Source of the DNA: Bugulina stolonifera
Lineage: Eukaryota; Bryozoa; Gymnolaemata; Cheilostomatida; Bugulidae
Reading direction: 5' to 3'
Length of the DNA: 64,000 nucleotides
Assembly (NCBI GenBank): GCA_935421135.1
Contig: OW285189.1
Span: 20,090,298 to 20,154,297 of the forward strand
The translations under genes and the position numbers were made by a program. How positions within the stretch are numbered: the stretch's first letter is position 1; each line of letters opens with the position of its first letter. Positions 36,566 through 46,259 of this stretch are shown here, piece by piece. A model generated the notes under the pieces. It searched no databases, was not told where the DNA came from, and saw only the letters and a program-made list of their open reading frames with translations.

Positions 36566-37836
36566 TGTTACTCTACATGGACCTTTTACTGGAATCATAA
36601 GTGGTAAACTATATTTATATACATATATTATAATCTAATATTCATTCCAGGTAGAAAGAATGTGGTGTTGCTAAAGTTTAGGGATTATAAAAGAGTATAG
36701 TCTGCAGAGTTTAACCACAAGGAATTTCATTGAAGCATGAGATAAAAGGGTTTAGGGATAGTACAAGGTATCAATGCATCAAGCTTTTCATAATTAAGTA
36801 GAAATGAAACAAACCTCAGGAAATGAATGATACTTTCAAGTCTGTCTTGGTGGAATAAAATAAGGACATTGGAACAGGGTAAGCATGAGATAAAAGGGTA
36901 TAGGGATAGTATAAGGAATCAATGCATCAAGCTTTTCATAATTAAGTAGAAATGAAACAAACCTCAGGAAATGAATGATACTTTCAAGTCTGTCTTGATG
37001 AATAAAATAAGGGCATTGGGGTAGGGTAAGGTATTAAACTTTTCATAATTAAATAAAATACATTATCCAAAAATATCTAAAATACTTAATGAAACTGACC
37101 ACAAAAAATATGTGTTCTCCAAGCTCAAAGAAATAACTAATCAGATTTACTACTTGTGTGGAAAAATGGAAAAACAAAATCAACATAAATATTGATGTGT
37201 CTGGTGTTTAAAATATCATGTTCACAGTCATTTCCACAGTTAACTGTTGTTACAGGTCCAACCAGTAGTGGAAAGAGTGTATTAATGAAGTCTTTGCTGG
37301 AGAATAGTGCTGAATTCATTCATCCAACTCCTGTGGAGTGTATTATTAACTACAGTGTATGGCAAAATCTGTATGAGACAATTAAATGTCCATTTCCAAT
37401 TCAGTTTCATGAAGGGATCACCAAAATAGAGGATCTATCACGAGATGGCAAACATAGAATAATAATTATTGATGACCTTATGAACACTGTAGCTGATTCA
37501 GAAGCAGTGTGTGATCTTTATACAAAATACTCACATCATCTCAATTATAGCGTCGTCATATTAATTCAGAATCTTTTTGAGAAAGGAAAATATTTTCGAA
37601 CAATCAGTCTAAATACCCACTACCTCTGGTTATTGAAGTCAGTGAGAGATTCATCAACAATAACAACCCTTGGTAAACAAATGGGAAACAGTCGGTTTAT
37701 CACTCAGTGTTACAAAGATGCTGTTTCAAAGCCATATGGGTACTTATTTGTCGATATGAAACCTCATAGTCAGGACAAGTATAGATTTCGTTCAGAAATA
37801 TTTAATGATCCAATGGTTGTCTATGTAGATAAGTGA
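36546..37836 (+). CDS. FtsK/A32-like genome-packaging ATPase, two exons, intron in the P-loop
   Basis: Exon 1 is 36546-36603 (phase 1) and exon 2 is 37256-37836, giving 212 residues. Exon 1 ends with the strand that normally leads into Walker A (HGPFTGIIS). The donor GTAAAC follows, and the acceptor TTACAG restores the glycine codon of the P-loop. Exon 2 carries GPTSSGKS-type Walker A residues (the glycine itself at the junction) and Walker B HRIIIIDDLMN. The family threads viral DNA into the capsid. Exon 2 alone would be an open frame from an ATG at 37195, but that version lacks the proper N-terminal strand. The 652-bp intron contains a 148-bp tandem duplication. Splicing is inferred from motif and phase. 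Confidence 0.88.
36734..37028 (+). repeat. Direct tandem duplication, period 148 bp, in the ATPase intron
   Basis: Two adjacent copies, 36734-36881 and 36882-37028, both starting AGCATGAGATAAAAGGG, differing at about ten positions. The second is slightly shorter. Confidence 0.9.
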
Positions 37837-38222
37837 TACCAACAAATTTCAAATTAGTAGATAAAATGTATATGTATTTTTATTTCACTTAGATTTGATG
37901 AGAAGTAAAGAGTATGGGGGGATTATTGTTCTATTTGTAGCTTGTTCATGAGCAGGTGGATATTGTGATTTATTACAGTATATTCAATGTATGATGTTAT
38001 ACGCCATGAATGTACTAATTGTTCATATAATATGCAGGGATAAAATATATTACTATGCATATATTTTTATGTAGTGAATTTGTATGTTCATCTTTGGGAT
38101 AATTTTGAAAATATACATATATGTCTTTTCCACACCACCTGAATGAGGTAGACATAATGGCGCATTACCCTTTATTTAATGTGGCAGTGTCCCCTGTAGG
38201 TATATTCCACAGCAAATATTTT
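37837..38222. other. Non-coding spacer in the Polinton
   Basis: 386 bp between the convergent ATPase and the 88-aa gene. AT-rich, with no feature recognised. It must contain both 3' ends. Confidence 0.5.
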
Positions 38223-38489
38223 TTAATTATATATAGTCTTAAAGTAAATCAAGTAAAGGTTCTCCTCCCCAAGTGTTGGGTCACCATGCACTTCTTGTAA
38301 CCGGCGTAGAGCATTTTTTAAAATTACTTGCTCTCTCATTCTATCCAACCGAACATATTTAAAGTATTGTATGGACATATGAAGCCTGTACCTGTCCTCT
38401 TTTGAAATGTTAGCTGCAAATTTCTTAGCTTTTCTTTCATCATCATAGATTTTCGATGATAGCATCTGTTCCAATGACCTTTTGCTCAT
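38223..38489 (-). CDS. Polinton protein of unknown function, basic and helical (88 aa)
   Basis: Start chosen at the ATG at 38489 (MSKRSLEQMLSSKIYDD). The frame is open for 42 codons upstream, but that part is hydrophobic and unlike the rest. The body is rich in Lys/Arg/Glu and predicted helical (DERKAKKFAANISKEDRYRL). It is divergent to the spliced gene starting near 38690, and the two probably share a promoter region of about 200 bp. No known domain. A small DNA-binding or regulatory protein would fit. Confidence 0.55.
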   Translation of the reverse strand: MSKRSLEQMLSSKIYDDERKAKKFAANISKEDRYRLHMSIQYFKYVRLDRMREQVILKNALRRLQEVHGDPTLGEENLYLIYFKTIYN

Positions 38490-38665
38490 GGTTAGTGTGT
38501 GTTGTCTAGGCAAGCTGCAAGTGATAGCATACACTAATAAAATAAAGGCCACTCCCTCTAAATCTAACGATTGGATGAAGTAGAGAAATATGGGTGGGAT
38601 ATTATTAAAAAGCAATTAACCTGGGAGATTAAATTTGGATAAACATGATTGATAGGTACAAGGTC

Positions 38666-38673
38666 TATAAAAG
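38666..38673 (+). promoter_or_regulatory. TATA box (TATAAAAG) of the spliced Polinton gene
   Basis: A perfect TATA box about 30 bp before a plausible start of transcription. The following leader exon ends at 38755 with a GAAG/GTAAGT donor, and the next acceptor (TTTTTTAG, 38895) lies immediately before the ATG. Confidence 0.7.
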
Positions 38674-38895
38674 AGACAGGGTTGTTCAATGTTTGCATTC
38701 ACTGGTGTTTCAACCAAATAATCAATTTGAGCTGCAGAGAAATCTGAACTTGAAGGTAAGTAATATTATTTATTTTAAATAATTTTAATTTAGACTTGTT
38801 TAAACTGATTCAAACCAGTCAAAATTAATTTAAGTTGTGCTAGGCATAGACAGAGAATAATTCTTGATCTAAAAATTAAGTGGACTATTTTTTAG

Positions 38896-41149
38896 ATGAC
38901 AGCATATAATTTACCAAATGGATTGGTGAAATGTAGTTATTGTGGTATGGAATGGGATGGGTGTGCACAATGTCCATGTTGGATGGATCTAAAATATTCT
39001 GACACAGATGAAAGTATTGAAATGGGTGAAAATGTATGTATAGAATTTTAAACAAAATCACACCTAAAATATTCATTTTAAGGTAGGGCAAGGCTCTGTG
39101 AAAAAAAATTTTATTAGAAAAAGTAATTTTTTTAGTTTTTATCTACATTTTAAATATAATGACATTATAACAGTTATATTTTTTTGTGATTTAGATGAAG
39201 AAAAGTCAACTGTCCAAGCAAGCAAAAGCCTTCATTGACGATGAGGCTATCTGCGATGGATCCTATAGGGATGAGATGGTCTCAAAGCCGTCAACATCAA
39301 GAAAGGGGAAGGCACCTGTCAAGGTAAGTTATAGTTGACTAAATTACAGATATTGTTTGAGTAGAAGTGTTCAATTATTTTGTTATTGCTCAAATTGTGA
39401 AAGATTACATTTAACTTTTTTTTCGGTCAAATTTTGTAGTCAAACAGAGCTAAAAGAAAACTTGTTTTGCCTGAGGAGGATGACTACGAAGATGATGTGT
39501 CGGCAAAAAGAGCTCATGCCAATAAAGAGACAAAAGAAGATATAGAGAAAAACAGAAAACTGTTTGAGGAATGGAACAGGAAGTTCGTGAAAAACAGACT
39601 TGAGAAAAACTCAAAAGGATGTGAATCAGATGGTAAGTAGAAAATTATTTTTCATCAAATAAATTAAAACTTTTTGGTGGATTTTACTTTAGAAAGGAAT
39701 TATTTGCTCTTAATATGATATTTTCTATCTCAGCAGACACAGTGATAATTGACGAAGAGGATGATGAATGCGTTCTCCTCCCCCCAACACACCTATACAC
39801 GCCTAAAAGGCGTGTACCTCTCAAACCAGTTCTTCATTCATCACCTACAAAAACAAAAGAGGAGGAAGATGAAGAAGAGGTTTATGTGCTAAGGATAGAG
39901 GACACTGATGTCAAAGACATCCAAATAGAGGTACATAAATTGATTTATCAGAGTAATTGGTTATTATTCTCAACTGTTATTTTTAAAATGTTAATATACA
40001 TGTATCAAAATTGAAATATATTTTATAACTGTGGCTAGCAGACAATGTGATTGTGTGCAACCAGTAACGTCATGGGCACTAATAAGCTGTTGATCATAAT
40101 TAGAAGTTACCCTCTCCCAATTTTTCTTCCTCTTCATTATGTGAGGAAGATAAATTGTGAGAGGACAACTTCTAGTTATGATCAATAGCTTATTAGTCCC
40201 CATGAGTAATGTACTTTATTCACGAATGTTTTACTTGTAAAGTATAACTGGATGTGATAACATAAACCTGTTTCACAGAGTTGTCTACTCGACACAATAA
40301 TTAAAAAGAGGAGATAATTCCAAATTTGTATCAAAAATTAACGCTGGCTGCTCATTCCTACATGAACAGATTGAATAATTGCAATTATGTGATGTGTAGG
40401 TTAATGAAGAGGAGAAGGAGAATGAAAGGATGAGAATATTCCACAAGGACGATCCAAAAAAGCGTCCTATCATGATTGTGGCAAGAGAACAAATAACGAT
40501 GGGGTGTAAGTAGATAATGATTTTATATGCACTACTATTAAAATCCAGCTATAGTCAATTTGATGATGCTATCCAATGAATTGGTTTTTTGTGTTTATTC
40601 AAGATGTTTATCCAAAACGAAAATGGGTAGATGGAACATTTGGAGGAGATATTGTGGGATATTCAGTTCGGCTGACATCAGGAAGTGGAGTTGTTGGGGT
40701 GATACGTCAACTTGAGTCAAAGATTGAAAAAATGGGATACCAGGTGAAAAACAGGACAGCTTCGTCACACTGCTACCTTCCCATAAGAGGAAACGCAAGG
40801 TCAAGTGACACTACGTAAGTTTAATTTACTTCAATGATTATCATGGTATTATATTTGTTCATCCACTTATTTGATATGAATCATGCTTGATAAACATCTT
40901 TATTGTAGCTTCTATGATGGAGACAGAGAGCTAACATTTGAGGAGGCGACATCTGTTTCAACTGAAAAACAGCTTATCACGTCGGTGTGTCTGCAAGTGA
41001 ATGGAGCAGTGACTCTTGGGACTTCCGAAGCCAAGTTCGTGACAGTTCTGGTGAACAGTATAAGAAAGGAAAGGGAAGCAACAGCAGCACCACACTCTAT
41101 TACCAAAGCAACTAACGTATGTAAGAAGAAAAATTACTTTACCTGCTAG
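38896..41149 (+). CDS. Unknown Polinton protein encoded by seven coding exons (404 aa), N-terminal Cys cluster
   Basis: Coding exons 38896-39033, 39195-39323, 39440-39632, 39734-39930, 40400-40505, 40604-40814 and 40909-41149 (stop TAG) join with correct phase at every junction. All donors are GT and all acceptors AG, several of them near-consensus GTAAGT. A 5' UTR exon ends at 38755. The fourth acceptor is a NAGNAG pair. Protein: Cys cluster at residues 13-28 (CSYCGMEWDGCAQCPC, zinc-binding in look), a Lys- and Glu/Asp-rich low-complexity middle with NLS-like NRAKRKL, and a compact C-terminal part (WVDGTFGGDIVGYSVRL, then EATSVSTEKQLITSVCLQV). I recognise no family. It sits directly before the DNA polymerase. 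The last GTATGT before the stop could be another donor. Confidence 0.75.
40071..40204. repeat. Foldback (MITE-like) insertion in an intron of the spliced Polinton gene
   Basis: Arms 40071-40132 and 40143-40204 are inverted copies about 62 bp long with roughly 85-90% identity (shared ACTAATAAGCT and TTGATCATAA words) and a 10-bp loop. It occupies a 469-bp intron, much the longest of this gene. No target duplication was clearly seen. Confidence 0.8.
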
Positions 41150-41173
41150 CTTTCACTCATTCTCACGTGAACA

Positions 41174-44100
41174 ATGCCTCAATGTAAAATTTGTTTTAAG
41201 GAGTTTTCACGCAAATTCAATTTAAAGCGTCATATCAGATCTATTCATGATGAAAATTTTAAAGGATTTCAATGTAAAAAGTGTCAGAACTATTTTTCAA
41301 CTCAAACTTTTGTCAAAAAACACATGATTAATTGTCAAAAACGTCTTGTGGTTCAAGTTGGTGGTGGAAGAACTAGTGAAAAATCGATTTCATCTGCTCA
41401 CACTCACAAAAATGAAGATGAAAGTGCAAAATCAAGTTCAGGAAATATTGGGATTAGCTCTATTGATAAATTAATAGAAAAGAGATGGGAATCAATTAAA
41501 ACATATTTTAAATGTCGAAAAGTTGTGGACATTTTTAATTTTCGAATGGTGAATCAAAAACATGAAATGAAGCAAGCACTAACAAATCTTTGGATTAATA
41601 AATTAGACAGTCAGGTCAAGTTACAGTGTAGTATTGGATTTATTCTTCAACACAAAGTTTCACATGAACTAAGGTATTTCCATAGCTCATCAAACAACAC
41701 TGCATTATTTAGTTCTCCAAAGCAAGTTAGTTCACTTTCTGATTTGATGAAACTGTGTGATCTAATTAACCAGACTGACTTACACAACCATGCTGTTACT
41801 CAACGTCCAAATAGTTCCTGGGGTGTACTCATGATTACAAATTTATCATTCTATTTGACAAAACTTGGATTTGGAAAGTTTGGTGCATCTGTCAAGCTGC
41901 CAGAGTATATTATGAAAAATAAGTCAATACTATCACTGCTGTCTGACCACTACAAACCATTTGATGACAATCTTTGCTTCTTTCGTGCCCTGGCTCTTAG
42001 ACTGACATGTTCATGTAAGAGACGATGCATGTGCTTGCGAAACTTGAAACCAATTACTCAAAAATTGTTTTTTAAATTTGCCAAAGCAACCAGGATTGAC
42101 TCAAACAAAAAATTTGAAGGGGTAACAATGCATGATTTTCCACTATTAGAAAGTTTGTTTCAAATTAAAATTACTGTGTATAAGTTTAACAAAGATGAAA
42201 GAGCATCAATCCTTTATCAATCATTTCGATCATTTAACAGGGAACTAAATTTATGTGCTGTCAAAAATCATTTATGCTTGATCAAAGACATTAATTCATT
42301 TAGTAAGTGCTACCAGTGCAGATATTGTTCATCTTGCTTCACTCTAAGAAACCGTTTAAATAGACATACTCCTGGTTGCTCAAAATCTCAATCTAAACTT
42401 ATTTTTCCCCATGAGAGCTTTTTTCCAAAAGCAAACATTTTTGAGCTGATAGAAAATAGAACTGGAATTATTGTACCACATGATCTGCGATTTTATCCCT
42501 TTCGAGCTACATTTGACATTGAATGTTTTCTTGCACCTTCTACATGTTTGAGTTCATCACAGTTGAAATTTACTTCAGAGCATGTTTTAATGAGTATCAG
42601 TCTTTGTTCTAACATACCAGGATATACAACTCCAAATTGCTTAGTATCTGATGGTGATATAGATAAACTTGTGGAAAATTTTGTTTTAAAGCTAGAAGAA
42701 ATGAGTGAGGTTGCAAAGGGTCTATGTTTAGAAAAATTTGCTGACATTTTCCATGGTCTCGAATTATATAAATTTTTGCAAAATTCTCTTGAGAAACCCT
42801 TTAAAGGAAGAAAATGGTCCAATGATAAAGTTTATGAAAGAAATTCAATTGAAAACTTGATTTCCCAACTTGAAGCATACATATCTGAGCTACCTGTTTT
42901 AGGTTTTAACAGTCAAAAATATGATATAAATTGTATGCGTACACCTTTAGTAAAATACTTACTCAAACATGACAAAATTCTATTTGCAATAAAACGAAAT
43001 AACTCCATGAAGTGCATTAAAACCTGTAATCTAAAGTTCCTAGATATTATTAACTTTATTGCTCCTGGGTTTTCTTATGCAAATTTCATAAAAGCTTATA
43101 ACTGTCAAATGGAAAAAGGTCATTTTCCCTATGAGTATGTAACGTCACTTGCTAAGTTAGATGAGACATGCCTGCCATCACATGAACAATTTTACAGCAG
43201 TTTAACAAACACTAATATTTCTTCAGAGGAGTATGTTCAATGTCAAAATGTGTGGAAATCGAATAATATGGAAACTTTACGTGATTTTCTGATTTACTAC
43301 AACAACCTTGATGTGGTTCCATTTTTGGAGGCAATTGAAAAACAACATAAAGTTTACAGAGCAAAAGGAATTGACATGTTTAAAGATGGAATCAGTGTTC
43401 CTTCTTTGGCAACAAAGTGGTTGTTTTTAGAATCAAATGCTAATGAATTTTCTATCCCTTTGATTGGACGGAAAAATGCTGATCTTCATCGAACTATCCG
43501 AAGTAACATTGTTGGTGGACCAAGTATTGTATTTCATCGATACCATGAAATGAATAAGACTTTTTTGAGAAAGGTTGAATTGGGTAACTCTGCAAAATTG
43601 TGTAAAACAGTTTATGGTTTTGATGCTAATGCACTCTATCTATACTGCGCCATGCAAAAGTTACCAACTGGATCTATCATTCGACGGAAAGTTGAAAATA
43701 ACTTTCGACCACAGTTTTCTGATTATTTTGGAAGATTGAGTCAGGAGTGGCTAGAGTTTGTGAGTCATATATACGACCAATATATTCAACACAAGTTTAA
43801 TAAAGGTGAGCAGAAAATCGGGCAGCATGCACTTCCAGTTGATGGGTACTGTAAAGCTACTAATACTGTGTATCAGTTTCATGGCTGTTTATTTCATGGT
43901 CACAAAGGTGGTAAAACACCTTGTCCTAAAACAAGAGGTATGACATTCAATCCAATCAATAATAAGTCACTCCGTGACCTTCATGATGACACTAAATCAA
44001 AAGAGTCATACGTCAAATCTTTGGGGTACAATCTTGTCGTTATTTATGAGTGTGAGTGGGAGGAGTTTAAAAAATCTTCACAATTTTGCAGAAATTTTTT

Positions 44101-45385
44101 AAAATCTTATCTTTCACGTGAGATGGAAGAAAACAATCCAATGACAGAAGCAGAAATACTTGATGCTGTTAGACAGAAGCGGTTTTATGGATTTATTGAG
44201 TGTGATATCCATGTTCCAGAAAACTTAAAACCTATGTTTTCAGAAATGCCACCTATCTTTAAACATTCTCTAATTGATAGATCTGATTTATCCAACATAA
44301 TGCGTGATTATTCTGAAAAACATGATTTATTGAGGCAACCACAAAAGAGCTTGATTGGAAGCTTTTTTGGTAAAAAGATTTTGATTCTTTCATCGTTGTT
44401 GCAATGGTATTTAGCACATGGACTGATTGTAACAAATGTTTATCAAATAGTTCAGTTTAAAGGTCACAAATGTTTTGAACAATTTGGTAACGCAGTCTGC
44501 AACATGCGCAGGGAGGCAGACAAAGACACTTCTATGAAAATTTTGGCTGAGACTGCTAAACTTTGTGGTAATGTAATTTACGGTGCAACTATTACTAACA
44601 AAGAAAAGTTTACAGATGTGAAATATGTGACTGATGAAAGTAAACTTAGTAAATTGTTGAATAGCAAACACTTCCTTTCGCTTGATGAACTTGGGGATGA
44701 TTTATATGAAGTGCAAACTTCTAAAGAGCGAATAAAACTTGATACACCGATTGTTATTGGATTTGCTATTTTACAACTTGCAAAATTGAGAATGTTGGAG
44801 TTTTATTATGATCTTATGTGTACATATTTTGATACTTCTGATTTTCAGTACATTCAAATGGATACTGATTCAGCATACTTTGCAATGAGTGGAGAATTTG
44901 AAACACTTGTAATTCCTAGTAAACGTCATCAGTTTTTTTCTGAGTATGAAAAATGGTTTGTTCCACCTTTCTGTGTTAACCACAAACTTGACTTTGTGAA
45001 AACAAAGCTTTTAAATATGAATTGGGTTATGAATGATTGTTGTAAATCTGCTTTTGATTTCCATAAAAGAACTCCAGGATTATTCAAGCAGGAATACAAA
45101 GGTAATGGAGTAGTAGCACTTAATTCGAAAACCTACTTTTGTTTTGGGGATGCAGGAAATAAGACAAGTACAAAAGGTATTATGAAAAGAATGAATGCAT
45201 TGCAAAAAACCGATTTTTTAAATGTCTTGAAAAACAAAATGAGTGTTGTTGGAAAAAACACTGGTATAATGCGTAAAAATAATAGAGTTTTATCTTATAA
45301 CCAGTCACGAGCAGGTCTTACCTTTTTTTATGCTAAGAGAAAAGTTCATTCAGATGGTGTCACAACATTTCCACTTAGTAAATAA
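41174..45385 (+). CDS. PolB: Protein-primed family B DNA polymerase (pPolB) of the Polinton, 1403 aa
   Basis: Replicates the linear element from its ends using a protein primer (family knowledge). Seen in order: two C2H2-type fingers (C4, C7, H20, H25; C34, C37, H50, C54); an OTU-like Cys-protease pattern (D264/D265, C268 in DDNLCFFRALA, H366); a third finger at 379-402; proofreading motifs ExoI FDIE (D448, E450), ExoII SQKYD (D584) and ExoIII YNNLD (D713); polymerase motif A GFDANALY (D817); a GCLFHGH segment typical of Polinton polymerases; motif B K1129 to YG1137; motif C DTDS at 1230-1233. All catalytic acidic residues are present and the frame is uninterrupted. The TAA stop lies in AATAAA (45381-45386). 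There is no intron. Confidence 0.97.
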   Translation: MPQCKICFKEFSRKFNLKRHIRSIHDENFKGFQCKKCQNYFSTQTFVKKHMINCQKRLVVQVGGGRTSEKSISSAHTHKNEDESAKSSSGNIGISSIDKLIEKRWESIKTYFKCRKVVDIFNFRMVNQKHEMKQALTNLWINKLDSQVKLQCSIGFILQHKVSHELRYFHSSSNNTALFSSPKQVSSLSDLMKLCDLINQTDLHNHAVTQRPNSSWGVLMITNLSFYLTKLGFGKFGASVKLPEYIMKNKSILSLLSDHYKPFDDNLCFFRALALRLTCSCKRRCMCLRNLKPITQKLFFKFAKATRIDSNKKFEGVTMHDFPLLESLFQIKITVYKFNKDERASILYQSFRSFNRELNLCAVKNHLCLIKDINSFSKCYQCRYCSSCFTLRNRLNRHTPGCSKSQSKLIFPHESFFPKANIFELIENRTGIIVPHDLRFYPFRATFDIECFLAPSTCLSSSQLKFTSEHVLMSISLCSNIPGYTTPNCLVSDGDIDKLVENFVLKLEEMSEVAKGLCLEKFADIFHGLELYKFLQNSLEKPFKGRKWSNDKVYERNSIENLISQLEAYISELPVLGFNSQKYDINCMRTPLVKYLLKHDKILFAIKRNNSMKCIKTCNLKFLDIINFIAPGFSYANFIKAYNCQMEKGHFPYEYVTSLAKLDETCLPSHEQFYSSLTNTNISSEEYVQCQNVWKSNNMETLRDFLIYYNNLDVVPFLEAIEKQHKVYRAKGIDMFKDGISVPSLATKWLFLESNANEFSIPLIGRKNADLHRTIRSNIVGGPSIVFHRYHEMNKTFLRKVELGNSAKLCKTVYGFDANALYLYCAMQKLPTGSIIRRKVENNFRPQFSDYFGRLSQEWLEFVSHIYDQYIQHKFNKGEQKIGQHALPVDGYCKATNTVYQFHGCLFHGHKGGKTPCPKTRGMTFNPINNKSLRDLHDDTKSKESYVKSLGYNLVVIYECEWEEFKKSSQFCRNFLKSYLSREMEENNPMTEAEILDAVRQKRFYGFIECDIHVPENLKPMFSEMPPIFKHSLIDRSDLSNIMRDYSEKHDLLRQPQKSLIGSFFGKKILILSSLLQWYLAHGLIVTNVYQIVQFKGHKCFEQFGNAVCNMRREADKDTSMKILAETAKLCGNVIYGATITNKEKFTDVKYVTDESKLSKLLNSKHFLSLDELGDDLYEVQTSKERIKLDTPIVIGFAILQLAKLRMLEFYYDLMCTYFDTSDFQYIQMDTDSAYFAMSGEFETLVIPSKRHQFFSEYEKWFVPPFCVNHKLDFVKTKLLNMNWVMNDCCKSAFDFHKRTPGLFKQEYKGNGVVALNSKTYFCFGDAGNKTSTKGIMKRMNALQKTDFLNVLKNKMSVVGKNTGIMRKNNRVLSYNQSRAGLTFFYAKRKVHSDGVTTFPLSK

Positions 45386-45386
45386 A
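45381..45386 (+). terminator. AATAAA poly(A) signal fused with the PolB stop codon
   Basis: The stop TAA at 45383-45385 is within the hexamer. Further AATAAA words follow, for example near 45643. Confidence 0.55.
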
Positions 45387-45935
45387 CTCTCAATTTATTT
45401 GATGCATTGTATTATTTTTACTGATTGTATTTGCTAGTAAATGAATATGATATTTTAAAATATTTTGCTTTCGCATTTATTCTTTCTTTGTGGTTCGCAC
45501 TACTCTTTTGTTATAATTTTGACTTTTGATGATGTAATTTTGACTCTGGCTCTTGTACAATTTTAATTCATTACTATAATGTGAACTAAATTTTTGCTTG
45601 CAATATTGTACATTTATTATAATATTCATATTCTTGTTATACAAATAAACTTTTCTTTTACAAACAGATCATTTTACAAACAAACTCTTTAAAAAATATT
45701 GTCTTCTACAAACTTTCATTTTCTCATGCACAAAACTTTTTCTTTTATAATGCATCCGAATAACCATTGCTTGTAAGATAAATTTTAACTGTCAAGTTCA
45801 ATGGCTTCTTTGTTGACAGAATAAGTGTGGTTGTTGTTAGCAGAGTAGAGGAAAGTCTAAAGTTTGAATTGTTATACAAAAGATAATGCAGTAATTTCAC
45901 AATGTCATTAACGCTTGGAACATCGGAAAGGCACA
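45387..45935. other. Spacer before the late gene cluster, probable late promoter
   Basis: About 550 bp, AT-rich, with no frame of interest on the plus strand. Minus-strand frames at 45745-46108 look like shadows of the first late gene plus chance. The late transcript should start here. No clear TATA box was pinned down. Confidence 0.4.
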
Positions 45936-46259
45936 ATGTCTGTTCGCTTTCGTAGAAACATGAGTTCGTTAAAGGACCTGTACAGAGCTTCTGCAAAAAA
46001 TAAAAAAAAGATAATTGCATCAGCAAATGATGACTTGGTAAAATCAATCTGTGAATGCGCGTGCAATATTGTACGGGGTAATGTTCCACTTACTACAAAA
46101 CAGTTCAACCAACTAAAGAAATATCATAAACAACTCAAAAGCCTAGCAGGAAAGTCTTCTGTTAAGTCAAAGAGAAAAGTCATTCAGCAAGGAGGGTTTT
46201 TAGGTTTAATCTTGAAACCTATTGCACAGTTGCTGTTAGGTGGATTAGGGGGTAAATAA
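45936..46259 (+). CDS. Small basic Polinton virion-protein candidate (107 aa)
   Basis: Start taken as the ATG at 45936 (MSVRFRRNMSSLKDLY); the frame is open upstream without an ATG. The body is a Lys-rich helical domain (SICECACNIVRGNVPLT, then KQFNQLKKYHKQLK) followed by KRKVIQQGGFLGLIL and a Gly/Leu-rich hydrophobic end (LLLGGLGGK). This layout recurs as the first late gene in many animal Polintons/adintoviruses, where such small proteins are considered adenovirus-core- or lytic-peptide-like. The role here is inferred. Its stop overlaps the next start (TAATG at 46257-46261). Confidence 0.75.
   Translation: MSVRFRRNMSSLKDLYRASAKNKKKIIASANDDLVKSICECACNIVRGNVPLTTKQFNQLKKYHKQLKSLAGKSSVKSKRKVIQQGGFLGLILKPIAQLLLGGLGGK

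Noticed and set aside
37192..37836. ATPase as a single-exon gene
   Set aside because: That start lacks the strand before the P-loop, while a phase-correct mini-exon at 36546-36603 supplies it.
38223..38615. 130-codon version of the 88-aa minus-strand protein
   Set aside because: The upstream 42 codons do not begin with an ATG and are hydrophobic, unlike the body; the ATG at 38489 is better.
42493..42822. Minus-strand frame inside PolB, and others at 44411-44671, 46825-47094 and 49178-49531
   Set aside because: Shadows opposite well-supported plus-strand genes, without independent features.
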